Assembly: GCA_905201505.1 (NCBI GenBank)
Contig: CAJKOJ010000039.1
Location: forward strand, 1 to 17,988
Source of the DNA: an uncultured Eubacteriales bacterium
GTDB taxonomy: Bacteria > Bacillota > Clostridia > Lachnospirales > CAG-274
DNA: 17,988 nucleotides
Reading direction: 5' to 3'
Shown here piece after piece: positions 7,244-13,296 of this stretch; positions within the stretch are counted from its first letter, which is position 1; each line of letters opens with the position of its first letter. A program made the position numbers and the translations under genes. Under the pieces are notes generated by a model that saw nothing but the letters and a program-made list of their open reading frames with translations, searched no databases and was not told the DNA's origin.

Positions 7244-7282
7244 AAATGCTGAAATATAAATTTAAAATATTTCAGCATTTTT
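7244..7282 (+). terminator. Intrinsic terminator of the amidase gene
   Basis: A 14-bp perfect stem (7244-7257 with 7267-7280) with a 9-base loop runs directly into a T-run (7278-7282). It sits 38 bases after the amidase stop codon. Confidence 0.85.
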
Positions 7283-7310
7283 CTATATATTTGAAAAAAG
7301 TATGTTTTTC

Positions 7311-7339
7311 TTGATATTTTGCAGAATTGGTGATATACT
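7311..7339 (+). promoter_or_regulatory. Strong orphan promoter
   Basis: TTGATA (7311-7316), exactly 17 bases, TATACT (7334-7339) with an extended -10 TG (7331-7332). Transcription would start near 7346. No gene begins within 370 bases downstream, so it either drives a small RNA containing the 7384-7407 hairpin or gives the hydrogenase-regulator gene a long leader. Confidence 0.6.
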
Positions 7340-7383
7340 TTGGTTAAAAGAAATATATATTTAAGGGGACACATAAACCACTG

Positions 7384-7407
7384 TTCGCAAAACACAAGTT
7401 TTGCGAA
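7384..7407. repeat. Perfect 10-bp hairpin of unknown role
   Basis: TTCGCAAAAC (7384-7393) and GTTTTGCGAA (7398-7407) flank the tetraloop ACAA. The stem is notably GC-richer than its surroundings. Only a weak T-tract follows, so it is a poor intrinsic terminator. It lies about 40 bases into the transcript expected from the promoter at 7311-7339. It is preceded by AAGGGGACAC, a motif that can also occur at ends of small mobile repeats; that link is not established. Confidence 0.5.
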
Positions 7408-7645
7408 TTCTTGATGTTAGATATATTCTATTTATCTTAAAATTCGTAGATTTTATAAAATAGACCTATTTTAACTACTTATGAACAACTATACAATTTA
7501 TAGTATTATAAACTTGAGCTTTTTACTATTTCTCTTCAATAAGTATGTCTATAAATGTATATATAGGCAATTTCTATATTAAGATTAAGATTTATACTAA
7601 ACTCAGATATAATATATAACTTGTTTTTTCAATTTAACTATTATT

Positions 7646-7674
7646 TTTACATATATATGATTATATAATATACT
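7646..7674 (+). promoter_or_regulatory. Promoter of the hydrogenase regulator gene
   Basis: TTTACA (7646-7651), exactly 17 bases, TATACT (7669-7674). Transcription would start near 7681, at the first base of the 29-base dyad. The leader would then be about 44 bases. Confidence 0.6.
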
Positions 7675-7680
7675 AAAAAC

Positions 7681-7709
7681 TAAATTGCACTGTACTACAG
7701 TTCAATTTA
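7681..7709. promoter_or_regulatory. 29-base near-perfect dyad at the transcript start
   Basis: Two 14-base arms (7681-7694 and 7696-7709) around a single central C at 7695 are complementary except at one position; the core is ACTGTA-C-TACAGT. It covers about +1 to +29 and ends one base before the AGGAGG ribosome binding site (7711-7716). As DNA it looks like an operator. As RNA a one-base loop is not possible, so the core would open, but a 5' stem could still form and affect stability or translation. Confidence 0.65.
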
Positions 7710-7724
7710 TAGGAGGTAATTATT

Positions 7725-7964
7725 ATGGAAACAAGAGTTGCATTAATAGGAATTGTTGTCAAAAATTTTGATTCAGCAAATCAAATTAACAATATTCTTC
7801 ACGAATACAGTGACTATGTAATTGGAAGAATGGGAATTCCCTATCGTGAAAAATCAATAAATATAATAAGTGTTGCAGTTGATGCACCCAGTGATATTAT
7901 AAGTGCTCTATCAGGAAAGCTGGGACAGCTAGACGGTGTCAGTACAAAGACAATTTATAATTAG
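7725..7964 (+). CDS. TM1266-like iron-only hydrogenase system regulator
   Basis: This 79-residue protein resembles Thermotoga maritima TM1266, a small ferredoxin-like/ACT-like fold protein found with hydrogenase maturation genes and annotated as a putative regulator. Visible traits are the start VALIGIVVKNFDSANQINNIL, the motif YVIGRMGIPYREK and a predicted beta-alpha-beta-beta-alpha-beta layout. There is no helix-turn-helix, so any DNA binding would need a partner. The ATG has AGGAGG (7711-7716) eight bases upstream. It leads the hydG-hydF cluster, with its own promoter and a dyad just upstream. Family assignment is good; the molecular function is not established. Confidence 0.87.
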   Translation: METRVALIGIVVKNFDSANQINNILHEYSDYVIGRMGIPYREKSINIISVAVDAPSDIISALSGKLGQLDGVSTKTIYN

Positions 7965-7979
7965 TTAAAATTTTAACAA
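7962..7979. promoter_or_regulatory. Candidate Rex operator between the TM1266-like gene and hydG
   Basis: TAGTTAA-AATT-TTAACAA matches the Rex consensus TTGTTAA-N4-TTAACAA at 13 of 14 defined positions. It begins on the stop codon of the preceding gene. A further perfect half-site, TTGTTAA, lies at 7991-7997, and TTTAACAA (7972-7979) can pair with TTGTTAAA (7991-7998) in RNA. Rex is the NADH/NAD+-responsive repressor of fermentation and hydrogen genes in Firmicutes. Confidence 0.55.
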
Positions 7980-8062
7980 GGTAATTTATTTTGTTAAATT
8001 AAACATATTAAACAACTGACAGGAAAGGCTTAATGCCTGACCTAAAAGGAAGGAGAAAACAA

Positions 8063-9481
8063 ATGTACAATCCAAAATCATTAAAGGCAGAAGAATTTAT
8101 ATCTCATGAGGAAATTATGGATACCCTTTCCTATGCTGAAGCAAACAAAAATAATATAAATTTAATTAATTCTATTATTGAAAAAGCAAAGCTAAGAAAA
8201 GGACTTTCTCACAGAGAAGCTTCTGTCCTTTTAGTCTGTCAGGACGAAGAGAAAAACAAAGAAATTTATGCTTTGGCAGAACAAATTAAAAAGGATTTTT
8301 ACGGCAACAGAATAGTTATGTTTGCCCCACTCTATCTGTCTAACTACTGTGTAAATGGCTGTGTTTATTGTCCGTACCACAGTAAAAATAAGCATATAGC
8401 AAGAAAGAAACTTACTCAGGAGGAAGTAGCCAAAGAAGTTATTGCTCTTCAGGATATGGGACACAAACGTTTAGCAATCGAAGCCGGAGAAGACCCTGTA
8501 AATAATCCTATTGAGTATATTCTTGAATGTATTAAAACTATATATGGTATTAAACACAAAAATGGTGCTATAAGAAGAGTTAATGTAAATATTGCTGCTA
8601 CTACAGTTGAAAATTACAAAAAACTTAAAGATGCAGGCATCGGTACATATATTCTTTTTCAAGAAACATACCACAAAGAAAGTTATGAAAAGCTGCATCC
8701 TACAGGACCTAAACATAATTATGCTTACCATACAGAAGCTATGGACAGAGCTATGGAAGGCGGTATTGATGATGTAGGATTAGGAGTACTTTTTGGTCTT
8801 GAGAAGTATAAATATGAATTTGCAGGACTTTTAATGCACGCAGAACATCTTGAAGCTGTACATGGCGTTGGTCCTCATACAATAAGTGTACCAAGAATAA
8901 GACCGGCTGAAGATATTGATCCTAACGAATTTACAGATGCTATTGATGATGATATATTCGCTAAACTTGTTGCCTGCATAAGAATATCTGTGCCTTATAC
9001 AGGAATGATTGTTTCAACAAGAGAAAACCAGAGAACAAGAGAAAAAGTTCTTCACTTAGGTATATCACAAATAAGCGGAGGTTCTAAGACTAGCGTAGGC
9101 GGATATTATGAACCAGAAACAGAAGATGACAACAGTGCCCAGTTTGACGTTGATGATACAAGAACACTTGATGAGGTTGTAAACTGGTTAATGAAAATGG
9201 GGTATATTCCAAGTTTCTGCACAGCATGTTACAGAGAAGGCAGAACCGGAGACCGCTTTATGAGTTTATGTAAATCCGGGCAAATTCAAAACTGCTGCCA
9301 TCCTAATGCACTTATGACATTAAAGGAGTATCTTGAAGACTATGCTTCAAATGATACAAAGTCAGTAGGAGAAGCCTTAATTAAGAAAGAGATTGAAAAC
9401 ATACCTAATCCAAAAGTCAAAGCAATAGTTATTGATTATCTTGCAAATATTCACAAGGGAGAAAGAGATTTCAGATTTTAG
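8063..9481 (+). CDS. hydG: [FeFe]-hydrogenase maturase HydG (radical SAM tyrosine lyase)
   Basis: HydG cleaves tyrosine with radical SAM chemistry to p-cresol and dehydroglycine, yielding the CO and cyanide ligands and an Fe-cysteine synthon for the hydrogenase H-cluster. The 472-residue protein has the radical SAM cluster motif C-x3-C-x2-C at Cys96, Cys100 and Cys103 (NYCVNGCVYCPY). It also has the second, HydG-specific cluster motif C-x2-C-x22-C at Cys386, Cys389 and Cys412, which separates it from the tyrosine lyase ThiH. Start: ATG 8063 has GGAAGGAG (8048-8055) at normal spacing and begins MYNPKSLKAEEFI as in homologues. The in-frame ATG at 8033 would add 10 atypical residues. A Rex-like site lies upstream. 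The stop codon overlaps the ribosome binding site of hydF. Confidence 0.96.
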   Translation: MYNPKSLKAEEFISHEEIMDTLSYAEANKNNINLINSIIEKAKLRKGLSHREASVLLVCQDEEKNKEIYALAEQIKKDFYGNRIVMFAPLYLSNYCVNGCVYCPYHSKNKHIARKKLTQEEVAKEVIALQDMGHKRLAIEAGEDPVNNPIEYILECIKTIYGIKHKNGAIRRVNVNIAATTVENYKKLKDAGIGTYILFQETYHKESYEKLHPTGPKHNYAYHTEAMDRAMEGGIDDVGLGVLFGLEKYKYEFAGLLMHAEHLEAVHGVGPHTISVPRIRPAEDIDPNEFTDAIDDDIFAKLVACIRISVPYTGMIVSTRENQRTREKVLHLGISQISGGSKTSVGGYYEPETEDDNSAQFDVDDTRTLDEVVNWLMKMGYIPSFCTACYREGRTGDRFMSLCKSGQIQNCCHPNALMTLKEYLEDYASNDTKSVGEALIKKEIENIPNPKVKAIVIDYLANIHKGERDFRF

Positions 9482-9493
9482 GAGGCGGTAAAA

Positions 9494-10690
9494 ATGAGTT
9501 TAAATGATACGCCCAAATCGGACAGAATACATATAGGTATTTTTGGAAAGAGAAATGCAGGAAAATCCAGTATAATAAATGCAATTACAGGGCAAAGCCT
9601 TGCTATTGTATCAGATATTAAGGGAACGACTACCGACCCCGTTCAGAAAGCAATGGAGCTTTTGCCTTTAGGACCTGTTATGGTCATTGATACACCGGGT
9701 ATTGATGATTTAGGTGAGCTTGGAGAAAAAAGAGTAGAAAAAAGCTATCAGGTGCTTAATAAAACAGATATTGCCCTGTTGGTTGTTGACGGTACTTTAG
9801 GACTTCAAGCTGAGGATAAAAAAATAATAAGTTCATTTAAAGAAAGAAAACTGCCCTACCTTATTATTATAAATAAGTCCGATAAAGTTAAAAACAAATA
9901 TGAAGTTGAAAACTCTATATGGGTAAGTGCAGAAACAAAAGAAAATATAGAAGAGCTTAAAGAAAGAATATCTCAGTTAGTGCCATCAGAAAATATGACA
10001 CTTAAAATAATTGGTGATAAACTTGAACCTAATGATTTGGTTATACTTGTTGTGCCAATTGATAAAGCTGCTCCAAAAGGAAGACTTATACTTCCTCAGC
10101 AGCAGACTATAAGAGATATTCTTGAGGCTGGTGCTGTTTCTGTAGTTACAAGGGATACAGAACTTGCAGAGACTTTAAAAAATTTAGGCAAAAAGCCAAA
10201 AATGGTTATTACAGATTCACAGGCTTTTGGTTATGTAAAAACTATTGTTCCTGATGATATACTTCTTACATCTTTTTCAATATTATTTGCAAGGTATAAA
10301 GGAGACTTAGAACAGGCAATAAAGGCTGTAAAAGCAATAGATGAACTAAAAGACGGAGATACTGTACTTATTGCTGAAGGCTGTACTCATCACAGACAAT
10401 GTGATGATATTGGTACTGTAAAAATACCAAAGTGGTTAAAATCTCATAGTGATAAAAATATTAATTATGAATTTTGCAGCGGTACAGAGTTTCCAAGAGA
10501 TTTAAGCAAGTATAAAGCTGTTATACACTGCGGCGGCTGTACTCTAAATGAAAAAGAAATGAAACACAGAGTTTATATATGCAAGTCACAAAATGTTCCA
10601 ATCACAAATTACGGTATATTTATTGCATATATACAAGGAATTTTAAAAAGAAGTATACAGGTATTTCCTGAATATGCTGAAAAATTATAA
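9494..10690 (+). CDS. hydF: [FeFe]-hydrogenase maturation GTPase/scaffold HydF
   Basis: HydF is the GTPase scaffold on which the 2Fe subcluster is completed before transfer to apo-hydrogenase HydA. The 398-residue protein has an N-terminal GTPase domain with G1 GKRNAGKS (18-25), the KGTTTDPV switch (43-50), G3 DTPG (66-69) and G4 NKSD (127-130). A dimerisation region follows, then a C-terminal iron-sulfur domain with the family motif C-x-H-x45-H-C-x2-C at Cys297, His299, His345, Cys346 and Cys349. The ATG has AGGAGG (9480-9485) overlapping the hydG stop codon, so the two genes are cotranscribed and probably translationally coupled. A large hairpin follows. No hydE or hydrogenase structural gene is in this window. 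Confidence 0.96.
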   Translation: MSLNDTPKSDRIHIGIFGKRNAGKSSIINAITGQSLAIVSDIKGTTTDPVQKAMELLPLGPVMVIDTPGIDDLGELGEKRVEKSYQVLNKTDIALLVVDGTLGLQAEDKKIISSFKERKLPYLIIINKSDKVKNKYEVENSIWVSAETKENIEELKERISQLVPSENMTLKIIGDKLEPNDLVILVVPIDKAAPKGRLILPQQQTIRDILEAGAVSVVTRDTELAETLKNLGKKPKMVITDSQAFGYVKTIVPDDILLTSFSILFARYKGDLEQAIKAVKAIDELKDGDTVLIAEGCTHHRQCDDIGTVKIPKWLKSHSDKNINYEFCSGTEFPRDLSKYKAVIHCGGCTLNEKEMKHRVYICKSQNVPITNYGIFIAYIQGILKRSIQVFPEYAEKL

Positions 10691-10696
10691 AAATAC

Positions 10697-10775
10697 GCCG
10701 ATGATTTTTTGTATAACGATGTATTAAGTGTTTGTTAAACAGCGTTATTACAATTTTTCATCGGCTTACTTTTTT
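10697..10775. terminator. Large imperfect hairpin, bidirectional terminator between hydF and the CDF gene
   Basis: GCCGATGA (10697-10704) pairs with TCATCGGC (10758-10765). The stem continues imperfectly through a T/A-rich block (TTTTTGTATAACG against CGTTATTACAATTTTT), and a small inner hairpin TGTTT-GTT-AAACA sits in the apex. A T-run (10770-10775) follows on the + strand. It serves the convergent hydF and cation transporter genes. At ~69 bases it is longer than the other terminators here. Confidence 0.7.
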
Positions 10776-11946
10776 AATTATTAACAACTACCTTATCTAC
10801 CTGAACAACTATATAATAGTTTTCGTTAATAGCTTTGACTTTTTTATTTATTTCACGTATTATTTCATTATCTGCCATTTCAAAACCAAAGGGAACTTCA
10901 AGATCAAATATAATATTAGTACGCATTGGTCCATTCGTTATTCTAAAATCATGAAAATGAAGAATAGGATTAATTTCTTTTATTATATTACCTACTTCAT
11001 CTTTTAAATGATTTGTAAGTTCATTCTCTGTTTCTATCGGATCCATATGAATACTTATATCACACTTATATTTTTTCTTTATTCTATCCTCAGTATTATC
11101 TATAACATCGTGAGCCTCCATTACATTCATTTCAGCAGGAATTTCCGCATGAAGAGAAACAACAACACGCCCCGGACCATAATCGTGAATATGCAAGTCA
11201 TGTATACCTTCAATTTTTTCCTCTTTAAGTATATCCTCTTCAAGAGATTTTACAAACTCCGGATCAGGTGCCTGCCCTAAAAGAGGCTGTAAAGTATCAT
11301 TTGCAGCATCAATACCCGCTTTAAATACAAATAAGGCAACTAATGCCCCTGCATACCCATCTATATTAATATTAAATATATATCCTATTATAAGGCTTAA
11401 AAGTACTGCACCTGTTGCTATACAATCACTTAAACTATCTGTCGCTGTAGCAAGCATAGCTGATGCATTAAGCTTTTTTCCAATTTTCTTATTAAATAGT
11501 GCCATCCACATTTTTAAACAAATGGAAAATACCAACACTATGACTGAAAAGTATGAAAACTCAACAGCTTCCGGGTTAATAATCTTATCTACAGAACTCT
11601 TTAAAAGTTCAATAGCTGTCATTATGATTAGAAACGCAATTAAAAGTCCTGATAAATATTCATATCTTCCGTGTCCGTAAGGATGGTCATTGTCAGCAGG
11701 TTTATCAGCAAGCTTAAATCCAATAATAGTGATGATTGAAGATGCTGCGTCTGATAAATTATTAAATGCATCTGCTACAACGGAAATTGATGCTGATATT
11801 ATACCTGTCATAAGCTTTATTAGAAAAAGTATAATATTACATACAATTCCTACACCTCCACTTAATGCTCCGTATTTTTTTCTTATATGAGGATTCATTA
11901 TATCCTCGTTGTTCTTTACAAACAGCTTAATTAATAAACCTGTCAT
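10774..11946 (-). CDS. Cation diffusion facilitator (CDF) transporter, probable Mn exporter type
   Basis: This 390-residue membrane protein would export divalent metal in exchange for protons. Six transmembrane helices lie within residues 30-215, with the CDF motif DHPYGHGRYEY (87-97) in between. The transport site appears to be N-x3-D (Asn62, Asp66) in TM2 and D-x3-D (Asp170, Asp174) in TM5. D-x3-D in TM5 is associated with Mn-type members, whereas Zn-type members such as YiiP have H-x3-D there. A cytoplasmic ferredoxin-like domain (220-305) is followed by ~85 further residues, making it longer than the usual ~300. SD GAGG (11956-11959) is nine bases before the ATG. MNPHIRKKYG, 16 codons inside, is a possible internal start, but homologues begin with the longer form. 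Mn specificity is inference. Confidence 0.9.
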   Translation of the reverse strand: MTGLLIKLFVKNNEDIMNPHIRKKYGALSGGVGIVCNIILFLIKLMTGIISASISVVADAFNNLSDAASSIITIIGFKLADKPADNDHPYGHGRYEYLSGLLIAFLIIMTAIELLKSSVDKIINPEAVEFSYFSVIVLVFSICLKMWMALFNKKIGKKLNASAMLATATDSLSDCIATGAVLLSLIIGYIFNINIDGYAGALVALFVFKAGIDAANDTLQPLLGQAPDPEFVKSLEEDILKEEKIEGIHDLHIHDYGPGRVVVSLHAEIPAEMNVMEAHDVIDNTEDRIKKKYKCDISIHMDPIETENELTNHLKDEVGNIIKEINPILHFHDFRITNGPMRTNIIFDLEVPFGFEMADNEIIREINKKVKAINENYYIVVQVDKVVVNN

Positions 11947-11974
11947 ATTTTATTTCCTCGCTTCTATTTTATTG

Positions 11975-11991
11975 TATACTAATATAGTATA
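11975..11991. promoter_or_regulatory. Dyad overlapping the CDF promoter
   Basis: TATACTA and TAGTATA (7-bp arms, 3-base spacer) form an inverted repeat. On the - strand TATACT at 11986-11991 can be the -10 box, with a weak TTTCTA -35 (12009-12014) 17 bases upstream. A regulator bound here would cover the -10 and start. I cannot assign the regulator; a metal sensor would fit the gene. Confidence 0.4.
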
Positions 11992-12059
11992 GCAGATTTA
12001 CCCATAGTTAGAAAAGAGTAACATTAAATAAACTGCAATTATTTATTTATATATTATTA

Positions 12060-12088
12060 TTGAAAATAATGCCCTTTTATGTTAATAT
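12060..12088 (+). promoter_or_regulatory. Promoter of the GH105 gene
   Basis: TTGAAA (12060-12065), exactly 17 bases, TAATAT (12083-12088) with an extended -10 TG (12080-12081). These are the same -35, spacing and extended -10 as the relQ promoter. AGGAGG follows at 12107-12112. Confidence 0.65.
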
Positions 12089-12118
12089 TAATCTATAATT
12101 ACAATCAGGAGGTAAACT

Positions 12119-13249
12119 ATGGATATATTAGATAAATATATTGACCAGTTATTGGAAAAGAGTACACCACAGGCACCTATTTGGAATATTGAAAAAATTA
12201 AAAGCGGCAAGCCTTCAACATGGAATTATATTGATGGCTGTATGATTAAAGCTATTCTTGACCTTTATGCTATTAAGGGAGATGAAAAGTTTTTAAAATT
12301 TGCTGATGATTTTATTGACTATTTTGTTCAGGAGGACGGAAGCATTAAGTCCTATGACCCTCAGGAATATAATATTGACAATGTAAATGCAGGCAAAACA
12401 TTATTTGAATTATACAAACTTACAGGCAAGGAAAAATATAAAAAAGCTATAGAAACTATCTATTCTCAAGTAAAAAACCAGCCAAGAACCGAAGAAGGTA
12501 ATTTCTGGCACAAGAAAATTTACCCTAATCAGGTATGGCTTGATGGTATGTATATGGGACAGCCTTTCTATATGCAGTATGAAGTTGAATATAACAATTG
12601 TGAAAACTGCAAAGACAGCTATAACCAGTTTCTTAATGTATATGATAAATTAAGAGACCCTAAAACAGGATTATATTATCACGGTTATGATTATTCAAGA
12701 AAAGCCTTTTGGTGCGACAAGGCTACAGGACTTTCAAGAAACTTTTGGCTCAGAGCTTTAGGCTGGTATGCAATGGCACTTATTGATACCATATCTGTAA
12801 TGCCTGAGAGTATGAATGAAGAAAAAAGCAAGCTTTCAGCTATTTATAAAGAATTAATTGATTCAATGCTCAAATATCAAAGTGAAAATGGTATGTGGTA
12901 TCAGGTAGTAAATCTTGGAGGTATTCCAGGCAACTATCTTGAAACAAGCGGTAGTTCAATATTTGCTTATGCCATTATGAAGAGTGTAAGAATGGGTATT
13001 TTAGACGATAGCTACTTCAAATACGGTGAGAAAGCATTTAACGGTGTTTGTGAAAAATACCTTTCAGAAAAAGACGGAGAACTTCAGCTTGACGGTATCT
13101 GCCTTGTTGCAGGCTTAGGTCCTGAAAATAATACAAGAAGAGACGGTACTTTTGGCTATTATATGTCAGAACCTGTTGTATCTAATGATGCAAAAGGTGT
13201 TGGACCTCTTGTACTTGCCTACATAGAAACATTATATAAAAATAAGTAA
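12119..13249 (+). CDS. GH105 unsaturated rhamnogalacturonyl/glucuronyl hydrolase
   Basis: This 376-residue (alpha/alpha)6-barrel enzyme is of the YteR/YesR family (GH105). The family removes the unsaturated uronic acid left at oligosaccharide ends by pectin or other polysaccharide lyases, by a vinyl-ether hydration mechanism. The family block VWLDGMYMGQPF contains Asp142, aligning with catalytic Asp143 of Bacillus YteR. Asp87 (NIDNVNAGKTL) aligns with its Asp88. R-A-L-G-W-Y-A-M-A-L and ETSGSSIFAYA are further family segments. There is no signal peptide, so it should act on imported oligosaccharides in the cytoplasm. AGGAGG (12107-12112) lies six bases before the ATG. No lyase, sugar transporter or other pectin gene is nearby, so it looks like a lone member of a scattered pathway. 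The exact substrate is not certain. Confidence 0.9.
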   Translation: MDILDKYIDQLLEKSTPQAPIWNIEKIKSGKPSTWNYIDGCMIKAILDLYAIKGDEKFLKFADDFIDYFVQEDGSIKSYDPQEYNIDNVNAGKTLFELYKLTGKEKYKKAIETIYSQVKNQPRTEEGNFWHKKIYPNQVWLDGMYMGQPFYMQYEVEYNNCENCKDSYNQFLNVYDKLRDPKTGLYYHGYDYSRKAFWCDKATGLSRNFWLRALGWYAMALIDTISVMPESMNEEKSKLSAIYKELIDSMLKYQSENGMWYQVVNLGGIPGNYLETSGSSIFAYAIMKSVRMGILDDSYFKYGEKAFNGVCEKYLSEKDGELQLDGICLVAGLGPENNTRRDGTFGYYMSEPVVSNDAKGVGPLVLAYIETLYKNK

Positions 13250-13259
13250 TACATAAATT

Positions 13260-13285
13260 AAGGGTGTCCAAGCGGCACCCTTTTT
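13260..13285 (+). terminator. Intrinsic terminator or attenuator between GH105 and the ABC gene
   Basis: The 9-bp stem AAGGGTGTC (13260-13268) with GGCACCCTT (13274-13282), one of its pairs a T-G wobble, has a 5-base loop and a T5 run (13281-13285). The ribosome binding site GAGGAG (13286-13291) of the next gene starts directly after the T-run, so the hairpin separates the two genes by transcription while they remain only 47 bases apart. Confidence 0.8.
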
Positions 13286-13296
13286 GAGGAGAAATA

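Larger units (their letters stand above)
7207..7724. other. 518-base AT-rich intergenic stretch
   Basis: I find no convincing gene here; short frames lack ribosome binding sites. In order it holds the amidase terminator (7244-7282), a strong orphan promoter (7311-7339), a perfect hairpin (7384-7407), about 240 bases of very AT-rich DNA with only small weak hairpins (for example around 7455-7475), then the promoter, dyad and ribosome binding site of the hydrogenase regulator gene. No known riboswitch class is recognisable by eye. Confidence 0.6.

Noticed and set aside
7207..7395. Minus-strand 62-codon frame in the intergenic region
   Set aside because: It runs through the amidase terminator and the hairpin, has Phe/Tyr-rich AT-driven composition and no ribosome binding site.
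7689..7701. LexA-type SOS box in the dyad (CTGT...ACAG)
   Set aside because: The spacing between CTGT and ACAG is 3 bases, not the 8 of the enterobacterial box. Firmicute LexA uses a different consensus.
8033..8062. Upstream in-frame ATG as the hydG start
   Set aside because: It has an AGGAAAGG-like signal, but the next ATG (8063) has a better ribosome binding site and matches the usual HydG N-terminus. The 10 extra residues are basic and atypical.
10732..11280. Two plus-strand frames of about 90 codons
   Set aside because: They lie antisense to the CDF transporter gene and the terminator, are made of AT-rich hydrophobic codons, and have no family resemblance.
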